DNA from: Pectobacterium aroidearum
GTDB taxonomy: Bacteria; Pseudomonadota; Gammaproteobacteria; Enterobacterales; Enterobacteriaceae
Length of the DNA: 64,000 nucleotides
Direction of reading: 5' to 3'
Assembly (NCBI RefSeq): GCF_015689195.1
Contig: NZ_CP065044.1
Span: 1,054,001-1,118,000 of the forward strand
The notes below the pieces were generated by a model, which worked only from the letters and a program-made list of their open reading frames with translations, ran no database searches and was not told the origin of the DNA. Positions 1-8,386 of the stretch are shown piece after piece. Position 1 is the first letter of the stretch. Each line of letters begins with the position of its first letter. A program made the position numbers and the translations under genes.

Positions 1-413
1 CCTGGCTGGAAAAAAGATACCCTGACCGCCATCAGATTCAGAGTGACAAGTCGCTCTATCAGTTCGTCGCCGAGCTGAAACAGCGCTACCTGAAAAATGC
101 CCCGGCAATATCAAAGGTGCTTTACGACAATAAACAGAACCCGATAAAAGGGACGCTAGGCACCAATACGTTTGTGGCGCGTGTGCAAGGTGGAAAATTA
201 AAATCCAACAACGAAATCAGAATAGCGACGCTATTTCGTGACGGGCCAGAAGATTTCCTGCGGATGATCGTGGTACACGAACTCGCCCACCTCAAAGAAA
301 AAGATCACAACAAGGCCTTCTATCAACTCTGCTGCCATATGGATCCTGACTACCATCAGTTGGAATTTGATATGCGCATCTGGCTAAACTGGCGAGAAAT
401 AAATTCAGGTTAG
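1..413 (+). CDS. ygjP: YgjP-like zinc metallopeptidase, C-terminal part (5' end outside window)
   Basis: The reading frame is open from base 3 and ends with TAG at 413, so the start lies left of the window. The visible part carries the HELAH zinc/catalytic signature (bases 276-290), followed by KEKDHNKAFYQLCCHMDPDY. A further His and acidic residues after the HExxH motif are typical of the YgjP/WLM metallopeptidase family (formerly DUF45). The family gives zinc-dependent peptidase chemistry; the substrate is unknown. There is no signal peptide or membrane segment in the visible part. A structured repeat begins about 95 bases downstream of the stop. The family call rests on the motif and its surroundings. 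Confidence 0.8.
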   Translation, partial: WLEKRYPDRHQIQSDKSLYQFVAELKQRYLKNAPAISKVLYDNKQNPIKGTLGTNTFVARVQGGKLKSNNEIRIATLFRDGPEDFLRMIVVHELAHLKEKDHNKAFYQLCCHMDPDYHQLEFDMRIWLNWREINSG

Positions 414-508
414 GATCTATATTCCCTGCAAAAGGAAAGGCGGATTCGTCAGAAAAACAGAGTAAATCTGATTTTATTTTAATACGTTGATTTTTATTAT
501 TTCATATC

Positions 509-760
509 GCGTAAAAATAACGCTGAGGTGAACGAAACCGCCGGGTGAGCGGCAGGACGCCGCGAAAGTCAGCGCCGCGTCGGGAACGCGTCGCTGTCGG
601 CCCGACAGCGGAGTCGATCGCCGAAGGCACCGCTAAGCGGCGTTATTTCCCGCGAGAAGCCAAGGGCCACGGGGTGATGGCGATTGAACACCCCGTGTCG
701 GGCGCATACGACTCACGTTGCAAATAATCGCATTCGTCAACGCGCACGAAACTCTCTCTT
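509..760 (+). repeat. Structured ~250-bp dispersed element, copy A
   Basis: This is one of three copies in the window (others at 40493-40744 and 51415-51666), all on the plus strand and all 3' of a plus-strand gene. It folds as a closing helix (AAATAACGC near 515-523 with GCGTTATTT near 640-648) around several hairpins. These are GCGGC/GCCGC, AGCGCCGCGT/ACGCGTCGCT with one C.T mismatch, and CCGC-taa-GCGG. After them comes a separate hairpin, CACGGGGTG/CACCCCGTG, with CGATTGA in its loop, then TCGGGCGC and a terminal GCGCACGAAAC. Helix sequences differ between copies but pairing is kept. It could be a structured RNA, a non-autonomous mobile element, or both. Confidence 0.75.
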
Positions 761-761
761 T

Positions 762-1031
762 GCGGGCATAAATCACTATCTCGCTGATCTATATGTTGAT
801 GTCACCTTTTATTTTTATCGCGTCAATTCCGCTGGGCAGTTAGAGCTTTATTACGAAGTGACCTTAACCGATGCGAGCATTGTCGACGTCACCTGTGTCT
901 ATCCACACGTCATCGATAACAACGACATCATGCCGTATGAAAAAGTCCAGCTGAAATATAAAACCATAGCATGGAACCACAAAATCGCAGGAACATCGGG
1001 TTACAGCATTTGGGAGGAAATGAGCCTCTAA
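762..1031 (+). pseudogene. hcp: hcp remnant: C-terminal fragment of a type VI secretion tube protein
   Basis: The frame ending at 1031 encodes about 90 residues resembling the C-terminal half of Hcp, the hexameric ring protein of the type VI secretion tube. It shows DVTFYFYRVNSAGQ, then YYEVTLTDASIVDV, then the family-typical ending EKVQLKYKTIAWNHKIAGTSG. Hcp is normally about 160-170 residues, so the N-terminal half is missing. Upstream of about base 760 the frame runs into the structured repeat, which makes an intact start impossible. The fragment is convergent with the putative toxin/immunity operon. It is probably the leftover of an hcp-effector island. Confidence 0.65.
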
Positions 1032-1086
1032 TATTTATGACCTTTGATAACAGGCACATCTTATTAGTTGTGCTTGTTATTCACCA

Positions 1087-1488
1087 TTAATCACAAAGAG
1101 AGATATTTTTCACATACTTATTGGGGTCCATCCAGGAGTGTTTAGGGCAGATTTCATAGCCTTGATCTCTAAAATTCAAAGATATATACATAGATGCAAC
1201 AAAGCTAACCACCACACCAATAAAAAACAAATAACCACACACACTTGCTAATATGCCATGCATTCCTATAGGTTTGTTTTTTACTGCCATGCAAAACCCT
1301 AAATACGAAAAGTAAAATAATATTGGCGCACCAAAAATAAGGATGCCTACCTTCCATGAAAAGATAATGACATCATTTAGCCTAAATAGATTCCAATAAC
1401 CGTTAAAAGAAAACCATATTCCCCAGCATGTAAGAATAAAAATCAACACTGAGAACACGAAAAATAACGGCCTATTTATTTCAAACAC
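1087..1488 (-). CDS. Small multi-pass membrane protein, candidate immunity protein (third paralogue)
   Basis: This 133-residue protein has three hydrophobic segments (about residues 8-28, 38-62 and 82-105) and a short polar tail, YEICPKHSWMDPNKYVK...LCD. It is clearly paralogous to the two genes upstream at 1537-1944 and 2002-2406: shared INRP start, DVIIFSWKxG, FYFSYLGF and SW-xPNKYVK-SLC. The start is placed at GTG 1488 because GGAGGG lies 6 bases upstream and the same GTG aligns in the paralogues; TTG at 1494 is the alternative. The tail resembles DUF1240-type enterobacterial membrane proteins (weak recall). Position last in a toxin-led AT-rich operon suggests an immunity role by inference only. 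Confidence 0.55.
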   Translation of the reverse strand: MFEINRPLFFVFSVLIFILTCWGIWFSFNGYWNLFRLNDVIIFSWKVGILIFGAPILFYFSYLGFCMAVKNKPIGMHGILASVCGYLFFIGVVVSFVASMYISLNFRDQGYEICPKHSWMDPNKYVKNISLCD

Positions 1489-1536
1489 GAACAACCCTCC
1501 ACAAGCATGAAAAATAAAAACCTATCAGATCATTGT

Positions 1537-1944
1537 TTACCATTCATCACAAAGAGAAATATCTTTCACATACTTATTAGGAGCTATCCATGAGTTCTTA
1601 GGACAGATTTTATAATCTTTATCATTAAGATTATATGATATATAAATTGATGAGAAAAAACTAACGACCGCACCAAATATAGCTATAATAGCTAATGAGT
1701 TAGCTAGTTTATTATTCATTTTAGGCACTTCATTCTTTATGGTCGAATAAAATGCCAAATATGAAAAATAAAACAACAAAGGTGATCCAAATACCATTAA
1801 TCCAAGTTTCCAGGAAAAAATAATCACATCACTTTTTTGTAAAAAACTCAAATATCCATTGAAAGAAATCCAGCTAATAAAACATGATAGAAAAAAAAGG
1901 AAAACTGCAAACACGCCAACTAATGGCCTATTTACCTTAACCAC
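1537..1944 (-). CDS. Small multi-pass membrane protein, candidate immunity protein (second paralogue)
   Basis: This 135-residue paralogue of its two neighbours has three predicted membrane helices and the conserved end CPKNSWIAPNKYVKDISLCDEW. The start is GTG at 1944, not the ATG at 1965: a strong GGGGGAGG ribosome site lies between the two, about 7 bases before the GTG. Base composition is much lower in GC than the housekeeping genes nearby, consistent with horizontal acquisition. It lies 57 bases downstream of the first paralogue. Tandem amplification of such genes next to a toxin is typical of immunity genes that track toxin variants. No known function was recognised. Confidence 0.55.
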   Translation of the reverse strand: MVKVNRPLVGVFAVFLFFLSCFISWISFNGYLSFLQKSDVIIFSWKLGLMVFGSPLLFYFSYLAFYSTIKNEVPKMNNKLANSLAIIAIFGAVVSFFSSIYISYNLNDKDYKICPKNSWIAPNKYVKDISLCDEW

Positions 1945-2001
1945 GACTGTACCTCCCCCAGGCATGAAAAAGCATTCCCTATCAGACGTTCATTTTTCTT
2001 C

Positions 2002-2406
2002 TTACTCTTTACAAAGAGCGATGTCTTTCACATATTTATTGGGAGCTACCCATGAGCTCTTGGGACAGATTTTATAACCCTGCTCATTAAGACTATAAGA
2101 GATATACATAGATGAAAATAAACTCACCACAGTACCAAAAATAGCAAATATAACCAGTACATTTGAAATTTTATTATTCATTTTAATTGGTCTATTTTTT
2201 ATAGCAGAAAAAAAACCAAAATAAGAAAACTGGAACACTATTGGAACTAGAAAAATCACCACTCCGAGTTTCCATGAAAATGAAATGACATCATTTAGAT
2301 TAAAGAAATCAATATACCCGTTTAAAGAGAACCATCCTCCCCAGCATGAAAGAATAAAAATAAAAACTGAATATATGAAAAAAAACGGTCTATTTATCTT
2401 AACCAC
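2002..2406 (-). CDS. Small multi-pass membrane protein, candidate immunity protein (first paralogue)
   Basis: This 134-residue member of the triplicated family directly follows the putative toxin gene. The chosen GTG start (2406) lies 8 bases inside the end of the upstream gene, with GGGGGAG about 8 bases before it, so the two are probably translationally coupled. The three hydrophobic segments and the motifs DVISFSWKLG, FQFSYFGF and CPKSSWVAPNKYVKDIALC match its paralogues. Direct coupling to the first gene makes this the best candidate for the cognate immunity protein of that toxin. The role is inferred from context, not from a recognised domain. Confidence 0.6.
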   Translation of the reverse strand: MVKINRPFFFIYSVFIFILSCWGGWFSLNGYIDFFNLNDVISFSWKLGVVIFLVPIVFQFSYFGFFSAIKNRPIKMNNKISNVLVIFAIFGTVVSLFSSMYISYSLNEQGYKICPKSSWVAPNKYVKDIALCKE

Positions 2407-3262
2407 GACTGACTCTCCCCCATGCATGAAAGAATTGATCGGGATGGTATGGTGTATATTGTATTTTATGCGATTTCAAATTTTTTATTATCGTCTCACT
2501 TATTTTATACTCATTATCCAACCACAGTAATGAAAGACTGACTATCACCCCAATAGCAAAGATGCCAAAAGCAATGCCAATAACACTGAACCCCGTAGCC
2601 ATAAGTCCAGTCGCTAATGTTTTTGCTCCCCAGGCAACCCCAACCGATACAGCCAGTTTTGCCGCATCCATCGTTAAATTAACAAAGAAATCGGTCAGTG
2701 CGTATTCATCTTTCACCATCAACTCAATGGCTCGATAAGCACCTGAAAACACAATGCAGAACCTTGCCCCAGTCGCAATACCACTTTCAATCCCTTTTGT
2801 ACCTATCCCTATATCGAGTATTTTATGGTTACTGACTAAATATCGGGTGGCATCTAAATACTTTCTTACACCCGGATAGCCAGATAATTTTATGTACTTA
2901 CTGCCATTTTTCCCGACATATTCCGTTGCCGTTACGCCGAACCCTTTCATCTCCATCACGATTCGGCTCACAGACACGGCTTCTGCGATATTCCCAGCAA
3001 ATGATGAAACAGGATCGGTACAGGCAAAAATGGCCGTTTTCCACGACTCATTAGGGTTAGGTGTACATAACGTCTTTAAAAAATACGTCGCTTCCTGCGC
3101 AGTTAATATGGCATGAATGTTATCGTTATTTATTTCATTGAGTTGAGCATGTAATTTCTGATAGTTAATATCAGCATGCTGCTTTTTAAAATCAAGATGA
3201 TCTTCTAACCGATAGTCATCATCAACAAGTGTTTTTAAAACCGGATCGTATTTCACAGCCAC
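2399..3262 (-). CDS. Putative membrane-acting toxin/effector with C-terminal hydrophobic hairpin
   Basis: This 287-residue protein belongs to no family I can name. The first 180 residues are soluble and mixed alpha-helical in character, with no signal peptide. Residues about 195-217 and 220-243 form two adjacent Gly/Ala-rich hydrophobic segments (AVSVGVAWGAKTLATGLMA, then FSVIGIAFGIFAIGVIVSL). A short charged tail follows, ending HAWGRVSRG. A soluble domain plus a late hydrophobic hairpin resembles pore-forming bacteriocins and membrane-depolarising type VI effectors; this is an analogy, not homology. It leads an operon with three small membrane paralogues and sits beside an hcp fragment. Start: GTG 3262 is close to GGGAG; GTG 3256 is equally possible. 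Confidence 0.5.
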   Translation of the reverse strand: MAVKYDPVLKTLVDDDYRLEDHLDFKKQHADINYQKLHAQLNEINNDNIHAILTAQEATYFLKTLCTPNPNESWKTAIFACTDPVSSFAGNIAEAVSVSRIVMEMKGFGVTATEYVGKNGSKYIKLSGYPGVRKYLDATRYLVSNHKILDIGIGTKGIESGIATGARFCIVFSGAYRAIELMVKDEYALTDFFVNLTMDAAKLAVSVGVAWGAKTLATGLMATGFSVIGIAFGIFAIGVIVSLSLLWLDNEYKISETIIKNLKSHKIQYTPYHPDQFFHAWGRVSRG

Positions 3263-3507
3263 TCACTCCCTTGAATTTGACTTAAGTCAACACACTATTT
3301 CCCTGTAAGGTAACTTTAACGGAAAAATGATGATTTTTAAATATTAATAACGCCAATCTGCAATTTTTCATTCCCCATAAAGAAACCCGTTACTTAAAAA
3401 TGTTACGAAAAAGTGGAATCAAAGATACGTTATTTAAAGACGATAACGCATCAAACTCTGACGATAGTGTTACTTCGATAATAGCCAGATAATGGCGCTT
3501 AAAACTG
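3263..3507. other. Gene-free AT-rich spacer upstream of the toxin operon
   Basis: No open frame with a credible ribosome site was found on either strand. The stretch must hold the promoter of the leftward toxin operon, but I could not pick convincing -35/-10 hexamers. The right end runs directly into the first degenerate CRISPR repeat. Confidence 0.5.
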
Positions 3508-3658
3508 GGTATAAACTGCCTGTACGGCAGTGAACACGAACCGGAATACTCAGGCTCACTACGTTTCTTTCTAAGCTGCCTATCCGGCAGCTTAGAAAGT
3601 AACTGTTATCACCCGCAAATAAACAGAATGGTTCACTGCCGCACAGGCAGCTAAATGC
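3508..3658. CRISPR. Collapsed type I-F CRISPR remnant: three repeats, two 32-nt spacers, palindromic middle repeat
   Basis: Repeat 1 (3508-3535) reads on the minus strand and begins GTTCACTGCCGTACAGGCAG with a decayed 3' end. Repeat 3 (3631-3658) reads on the plus strand and begins GTTCACTGCCGCACAGGCAG, also with a decayed 3' end. The middle unit (3568-3598) has the 3'-end motif CTTAGAAA facing outward on both sides of the CTGCC...GGCAG core. The gaps (3536-3567 and 3599-3630) are exactly 32 nt each, the standard I-F spacer length. The repeat matches the I-F consensus of enterobacteria (28 nt). No cas gene and no recognisable leader are present. The layout suggests two divergent arrays joined through their repeat cores. 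Confidence 0.8.
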
Positions 3659-3697
3659 TTATCGGGATGCGTCGCTGGTGCGACGCATTTTGGAGGC

Positions 3698-4117
3698 TTA
3701 TTCCCCGTTGAGAGTAACAACCAGCGAGCGGCTGCCGCCGTGGTTGCGGTGCTCGCACAGGTAGATGCCCTGCCAGGTGCCGATGTTCAGGCGTCCATTA
3801 GTGATGGGAATCGTCAGGCTGTTGCCCAGCAGGCTGCCTTTCAGATGCGCGGGCATGTCGTCACTACCTTCATAAGTATGGCGGTAGTACGGTTCATCCT
3901 CCGGCACTAAGCGATTAAAAAAGCTTTCGAAATCCTGCCGCACCGTGGGGTCGGCATTTTCGTTAATCGTTAGCGCCGCCGAGGTGTGCTTGATGAACAC
4001 ATGCATCAGCCCAACGTTTATCTGGCGCAGTGCAGTAACCTGCGCCAGTATTTCGTCAGTCACCAGATGGAACCCCCTGGCTTTCGGCTTCAGGCGGATT
4101 TCATATTGCATCCACAT
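3698..4117 (-). CDS. yjbQ: YjbQ, UPF0047 family protein
   Basis: This 139-residue protein matches the YjbQ family in length and sequence: YEIRLKPKARGFHLVTDEI near the start, HTSAALTINENADPTVR in the middle, and LCEHRNHGGSRSLVVTLNGE at the end. Conserved His and Glu residues form the putative metal/active site. E. coli YjbQ shows weak thiamine-phosphate synthase activity; its main role is unclear. The ATG at 4117 is preferred to that at 4123 because the ribosome site (AGGGAG) overlaps the first ATG and is well spaced to the second. It lies 16 bases downstream of uvrA on the same strand, the neighbourhood it also occupies in E. coli. Confidence 0.9.
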   Translation of the reverse strand: MWMQYEIRLKPKARGFHLVTDEILAQVTALRQINVGLMHVFIKHTSAALTINENADPTVRQDFESFFNRLVPEDEPYYRHTYEGSDDMPAHLKGSLLGNSLTIPITNGRLNIGTWQGIYLCEHRNHGGSRSLVVTLNGE

Positions 4118-4133
4118 CGCCATCTCCCTGCTA

Positions 4134-6968
4134 TCAGGCTTCGCGTGCCAGAATCGGTCGCAGGAAGCGTGCGGTGTGGGACTGTTCGCACTCTGCCACC
4201 GTTTCCGGCGTGCCAGAGACCAGAATTTCTCCGCCGCCGCTGCCGCCTTCCGGTCCTAAGTCGACAATCCAGTCTGCCGTCTTAATCACGTCCAGATTGT
4301 GCTCAATCACTACGATGGTATTGCCCTGATCGCGCAACTGATGCAACACAGCCAAAAGCTGCTGAATATCGGCAAAGTGCAGACCGGTTGTCGGTTCATC
4401 GAGGATATACAGTGTCTGGCCGGTTCCGCGTTTTGACAGTTCACGCGACAGTTTCACACGCTGCGCTTCCCCGCCGGACAGCGTGGTGGCCGACTGCCCA
4501 AGGCGAATGTAGGACAGACCGACGTCGATCAGCGTTTGCAGCTTCCGCGCCAGCGCCGGAATGGCATCAAAGAACTCTCGTGCTTCTTCGATGGTCATAT
4601 CCAGCACTTCATGAATGCCTTTGCCTTTGTATTGAATTTCCAGCGTTTCGCGGTTGTAGCGCTTGCCTTTACACTGGTCACACGGCACATAAACATCCGG
4701 CAGGAAGTGCATTTCGACCTTAATCACGCCGTCGCCCTGGCAGGCTTCGCAGCGCCCGCCGCGCACGTTAAAGCTGAAACGGCCAGGGTTGTAGCCGCGA
4801 GTACGCGCTTCCGGCACGCCAGCAAACAGCTCACGAATCGGCGTGAAAATACCGGTGTAGGTCGCCGGATTGGAACGCGGTGTACGGCCAATCGGGCTTT
4901 GATCGATATCGATCACCTTATCGAAATGTTCCAATCCCTGAATTTCACGGTGAGCGGCAGGCTCCGCCAGCGTCGCACCGTTCAACTGACGCTGCGCCAG
5001 TGGGAACAAGGTATCGTTGATGAGCGTCGATTTACCCGATCCCGACACGCCGGTGATACAGGTAAACAGCCCAACCGGCAGCGTCAGCGTGACATCTTTC
5101 AGGTTGTTCCCCTTCGCACCAATCAGCTTCAGCACTTTGGTCGGATCCGCAGGCACGCGCTGTTTCGGGATTTCGATCTTGCGTTTACCGCTGAGGAACT
5201 GCCCCGTCAGCGAATCCGGCACCGCCATGATCTCTTCCATCGTGCCTTCAGCGACAATCTGGCCACCATGCACGCCCGCACCGGGGCCGATATCAATCAC
5301 ATGGTCAGCGGCGCGAATCGCGTCTTCATCATGTTCTACCACAATGACGGTATTACCCAGATTACGCAGGTGAATCAGCGTTTCCAGCAAGCGCTCGTTG
5401 TCACGCTGATGCAGGCCGATGGACGGTTCATCCAGTACGTACATCACGCCAACCAGCCCGGCACCAATCTGGCTTGCCAGACGAATACGCTGCGCCTCAC
5501 CGCCGGACAGCGTTTCCGCCGAGCGAGAAAGCGACAAATAGTTCAGCCCGACATTCACCAGAAACTTCAGCCGATCGCCAATCTCTTTCAGCACTTTCTC
5601 GGCGATTTGAGCGCGCTGCCCACTGAGCTTCATATTCTGGAAGAACGTCATCGCATGACCGATGCTCATATCGGAAATCTGCGGCAGCGTCGTCTGCTCA
5701 ACAAATACGTTACGCGCTTCTTCACGCAAGCGTGTGCCGCCGCAGCTGGCGCAGGAACGGTTGCTGATGAATTTCGCCAGCTCTTCGCGCACCGCCGTGG
5801 ATTCCGTCTCTTTATAACGACGTTCCATGTTGTGCAGCACGCCTTCGAACGGATGGCGACGTACCGAGGTGTCACCGCGATCGTTGATGTATTTGAATTC
5901 GACGTTCTCTTTACCAGAGCCGTACAGAATCACTTTCTGCACCGCGGCGCTCAGGCTTTCAAACGGCGCATCGACGTCAAATTTGTAGTGCTCCGCCAGT
6001 GAGCGCAGCATCTGGAAATAGTAGAAGTTACGGCGATCCCAGCCGCGAATCGCGCCGCCCGCCAGCGACAGCTCCGCGTTTTGTACCACGCGGGCCGGAT
6101 CGAAGAATTGCTGCACGCCCAGACCATCACAGCTTGGGCACGCGCCCGCTGGGTTGTTGAACGAGAACATGCGCGGTTCCAGCTCATGCATGCTATAGCC
6201 GCACACCGGGCAGGCAAAGTTCGCTGAGAACAGCAGTTCAGGCTGGGTAGGATCGTCCATGTCCGCGACCACCACGCTACCGCCGGAGAGATCCAGCGCG
6301 GTTTCAAACGACTCAGCCAATCGCTGCGCCAGATCGTCACGCACTTTAAAGCGATCGACGACAACTTCAATGGTGTGCTTTTTCTGTAATTCCAGCTTCG
6401 GCGGATCGGACAGATCGCACACTTCCCCGTCGATACGGGCGCGGATATAGCCCTGTGAAGCTAGGTTTTCCAACGTTTTGCTGTGTTCACCTTTGCGATC
6501 TTTCACAATCGGCGCCAGCAGCATCAGGCGTTTGCCTTCCGGCTGCGCCAGCACGTTGTCCACCATCTGGCTGACCGTCTGCGCATCCAGCGGCACATCA
6601 TGCTCTGGGCAGCGCGGCTCACCTACGCGTGCAAACAGCAAACGCAGGTAGTCATGAATTTCGGTAATCGTCCCGACCGTAGAACGCGGGTTATGCGAGG
6701 TGGATTTCTGTTCGATAGAGATGGCGGGCGATAGCCCTTCTATATGATCGACGTCCGGTTTTTCCATCAGCGACAAAAACTGACGGGCGTAAGCAGAGAG
6801 GGATTCCACATAGCGCCGCTGCCCTTCGGCATACAGCGTGTCAAACGCCAGCGATGACTTACCCGAACCCGACAAACCGGTGATCACGATCAGCTTGTCA
6901 CGAGGGATTATCAGGTTGATATTCTTGAGATTATGGGTACGAGCACCACGAACTTCGATCTTATCCAT
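4134..6968 (-). CDS. uvrA: Excinuclease ABC subunit A (UvrA)
   Basis: UvrA is the damage-scanning ATPase of nucleotide excision repair: it dimerises, loads UvrB on lesions and leaves. The protein has 944 residues against about 940 in E. coli. It has two ABC ATPase modules: Walker [14 protein letters not shown] near residue 31 and [13 protein letters not shown] in the second half, with signature [12 protein letters not shown] and [12 protein letters not shown]. It also has Cys-pair zinc modules ([48 protein letters not shown]). It is transcribed divergently from ssb, and the intergenic LexA-like operator at 7058-7073 indicates SOS control, as in E. coli. Confidence 0.98.
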   Translation of the reverse strand: MDKIEVRGARTHNLKNINLIIPRDKLIVITGLSGSGKSSLAFDTLYAEGQRRYVESLSAYARQFLSLMEKPDVDHIEGLSPAISIEQKSTSHNPRSTVGTITEIHDYLRLLFARVGEPRCPEHDVPLDAQTVSQMVDNVLAQPEGKRLMLLAPIVKDRKGEHSKTLENLASQGYIRARIDGEVCDLSDPPKLELQKKHTIEVVVDRFKVRDDLAQRLAESFETALDLSGGSVVVADMDDPTQPELLFSANFACPVCGYSMHELEPRMFSFNNPAGACPSCDGLGVQQFFDPARVVQNAELSLAGGAIRGWDRRNFYYFQMLRSLAEHYKFDVDAPFESLSAAVQKVILYGSGKENVEFKYINDRGDTSVRRHPFEGVLHNMERRYKETESTAVREELAKFISNRSCASCGGTRLREEARNVFVEQTTLPQISDMSIGHAMTFFQNMKLSGQRAQIAEKVLKEIGDRLKFLVNVGLNYLSLSRSAETLSGGEAQRIRLASQIGAGLVGVMYVLDEPSIGLHQRDNERLLETLIHLRNLGNTVIVVEHDEDAIRAADHVIDIGPGAGVHGGQIVAEGTMEEIMAVPDSLTGQFLSGKRKIEIPKQRVPADPTKVLKLIGAKGNNLKDVTLTLPVGLFTCITGVSGSGKSTLINDTLFPLAQRQLNGATLAEPAAHREIQGLEHFDKVIDIDQSPIGRTPRSNPATYTGIFTPIRELFAGVPEARTRGYNPGRFSFNVRGGRCEACQGDGVIKVEMHFLPDVYVPCDQCKGKRYNRETLEIQYKGKGIHEVLDMTIEEAREFFDAIPALARKLQTLIDVGLSYIRLGQSATTLSGGEAQRVKLSRELSKRGTGQTLYILDEPTTGLHFADIQQLLAVLHQLRDQGNTIVVIEHNLDVIKTADWIVDLGPEGGSGGGEILVSGTPETVAECEQSHTARFLRPILAREA

Positions 6969-7057
6969 TCACACACTTCCCGGAATAAAAACGGTTTGTC
7001 ATCGCCTCTCGAAGGGAGAGAACCGGTACGAAACGAGCAATTATGGCACAAAAAAAA

Positions 7058-7073
7058 CTGAATGGATATCCAG
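7058..7073. promoter_or_regulatory. LexA (SOS) box between uvrA and ssb
   Basis: The sequence CTGAATGGATATCCAG fits the CTG-N10-CAG core of LexA operators, with an AT-flanked palindromic centre. Its place between divergent uvrA and ssb matches the known SOS-controlled uvrA-ssb region of E. coli. The inner T/A positions of the ideal operator (CTGT...ACAG) are not all kept, so binding may be weaker. Confidence 0.75.
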
Positions 7074-7138
7074 TATTAAACCCCTTTACCTTGCAAACGC
7101 TGCAAATCTTACTTTCATTTCTGAAGCCATTTCGCAGG

Positions 7139-7159
7139 TATGATACAAATGTGTATCAT
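7139..7159 (+). promoter_or_regulatory. Likely ssb -10 hexamer inside a perfect inverted repeat
   Basis: TATGAT at 7139-7144 is a good -10 hexamer about 70 bases before the ssb start. It overlaps a perfect 7-bp inverted repeat, ATGATAC-aaatgt-GTATCAT (7140-7159). This could be an operator or a 5'-UTR hairpin. No well-placed -35 box was found. Confidence 0.45.
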
Positions 7160-7212
7160 GATAAAATTGATCGTTTAGACTTACATAAATTGGTTCATCA
7201 GGAGACACGAGC

Positions 7213-7743
7213 ATGGCCAGCAGAGGCGTTAATAAAGTGATTCTTGTCGGGAATCTGGGTCAAGACCCGGAAGTCCGCTATATGCCGAATGGTGGTGCAG
7301 TTGCCAACATCACACTGGCGACTTCCGAATCCTGGCGTGATAAACAGACCGGCGAACAGAAAGAGAAGACCGAGTGGCACCGTGTGGTGCTGTTCGGCAA
7401 ACTGGCTGAAGTCGCGGGCGAATATCTGCGCAAAGGCTCTCAGGTTTACATCGAAGGCGCACTGCAAACCCGTAAATGGGCCGATCAGGCTGGCGTAGAG
7501 CGCTACACCACCGAAGTCGTCGTTAACGTCGGCGGCACCATGCAGATGTTAGGCGGACGTCAGGGCGGCGGCGCACCAGCAGGTGGCGGTCAGCAGCAAG
7601 GCGGCTGGGGACAACCTCAGCAGCCACAGGGCGGCAACCAGTTCAGCGGCGGCGCACAAGCTCAGCAGCGCCCGGCACAGAACAGCGCTCCAGCGCAAAG
7701 CAACGAACCGCCAATGGATTTCGACGACGATATCCCGTTCTAA
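7213..7743 (+). CDS. ssb: Single-stranded DNA-binding protein
   Basis: SSB coats single-stranded DNA in replication, repair and recombination. The 176-residue protein has the usual N-terminal OB fold ([20 protein letters not shown]..., W in [20 protein letters not shown]). A Gly/Gln-rich disordered linker follows from about residue 115, then the acidic tip DFDDDIPF that recruits partner proteins. Length and ends match the enterobacterial protein. The ribosome site CAGGAGACACGAGC precedes the ATG. It is divergent from uvrA, sharing the SOS operator region, and is followed by a strong terminator. Confidence 0.98.
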   Translation: MASRGVNKVILVGNLGQDPEVRYMPNGGAVANITLATSESWRDKQTGEQKEKTEWHRVVLFGKLAEVAGEYLRKGSQVYIEGALQTRKWADQAGVERYTTEVVVNVGGTMQMLGGRQGGGAPAGGGQQQGGWGQPQQPQGGNQFSGGAQAQQRPAQNSAPAQSNEPPMDFDDDIPF

Positions 7744-7785
7744 GAGTTATTCGTCTATCAACGTCGTTGATCAAAAATAATAGTA

Positions 7786-7816
7786 AGACCCCGATTTATC
7801 GGGGTTTTTTATTTTT
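7786..7816 (+). terminator. Rho-independent terminator of ssb
   Basis: ACCCCGAT and its complement ATCGGGGT enclose a very short loop and are followed by TTTTTATTTTTT. The stem lies about 45 bases after the ssb stop. Confidence 0.9.
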
Positions 7817-7991
7817 TCGGCGTGCAGAAAAGGCACCGGTAAACAATCAACTAAAGAAATTATCACCCGATGTGCGTTTAGTGCTCATCGAGATAAGCAG
7901 AGCACAATCTGTACAGTTATTTCTCCATCGCTACTAAAAAATAGCAACGCCCCATCAACGGGTATAAACGCTATATATGGAGATATAACGT

Positions 7992-8210
7992 ATGGAAAAA
8001 AATAGTGCGCTTCGCGCCGATAACAAAAAGCTATCCCACATCCTCGTCAGCAAGACATCCTCATCCCATTCTGGCAACGCATCTTTCAGGCTCGCAGCAC
8101 TTGCTATAACCGTCTCTGGTTTGCTTTTTGCCTCACCGACACTCATCGCAGCAGAAACGGCAACGACTGCCGATTTAGTGTTACGTAACGGTAATATCTA
8201 CACCGCATAA
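7992..8210 (+). pseudogene. Truncated amidohydrolase (N-terminal remnant)
   Basis: This 72-codon frame starts after GGAGATATAACGT. Residues 33-53 form a hydrophobic export-type segment ending SPTLIAAE. ADLVLRNGNIYTA follows, the characteristic first strand of YtcJ-like metal-dependent amidohydrolases, which continue for about 550 residues. Here a TAA stops the frame just there, and no later frame restores the catalytic barrel. It is read as the start of an exported amidohydrolase whose body was deleted. A genuine short protein is possible but unlikely. Confidence 0.6.
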
Positions 8211-8386
8211 ATATCAGGGGCGTCGATGCGGCGCCTCTGCAAACACCGCCCTCACTCCCCCGAATTGGTCTGCCTACCTATCAATAAGTGGCGGGGCATA
8301 TCCGGCTATTCCGTTGTTATCTTATTGCTATGAAAAGCAGCCTGATTTTCAGCACCCATTCGTAACCACAAAATATTCGCGACAAC

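Noticed and set aside
545..727. 60-codon frame inside structured element copy A
   Set aside because: The conserved feature here is base pairing. The other two copies do not keep this frame, so it is unlikely to be coding.
4536..6002. 488-codon frame on the plus strand opposite uvrA
   Set aside because: It is antisense to a complete uvrA in a GC-rich codon-biased region, has no ribosome site and is rich in His/Arg/Gln as expected of a shadow frame.
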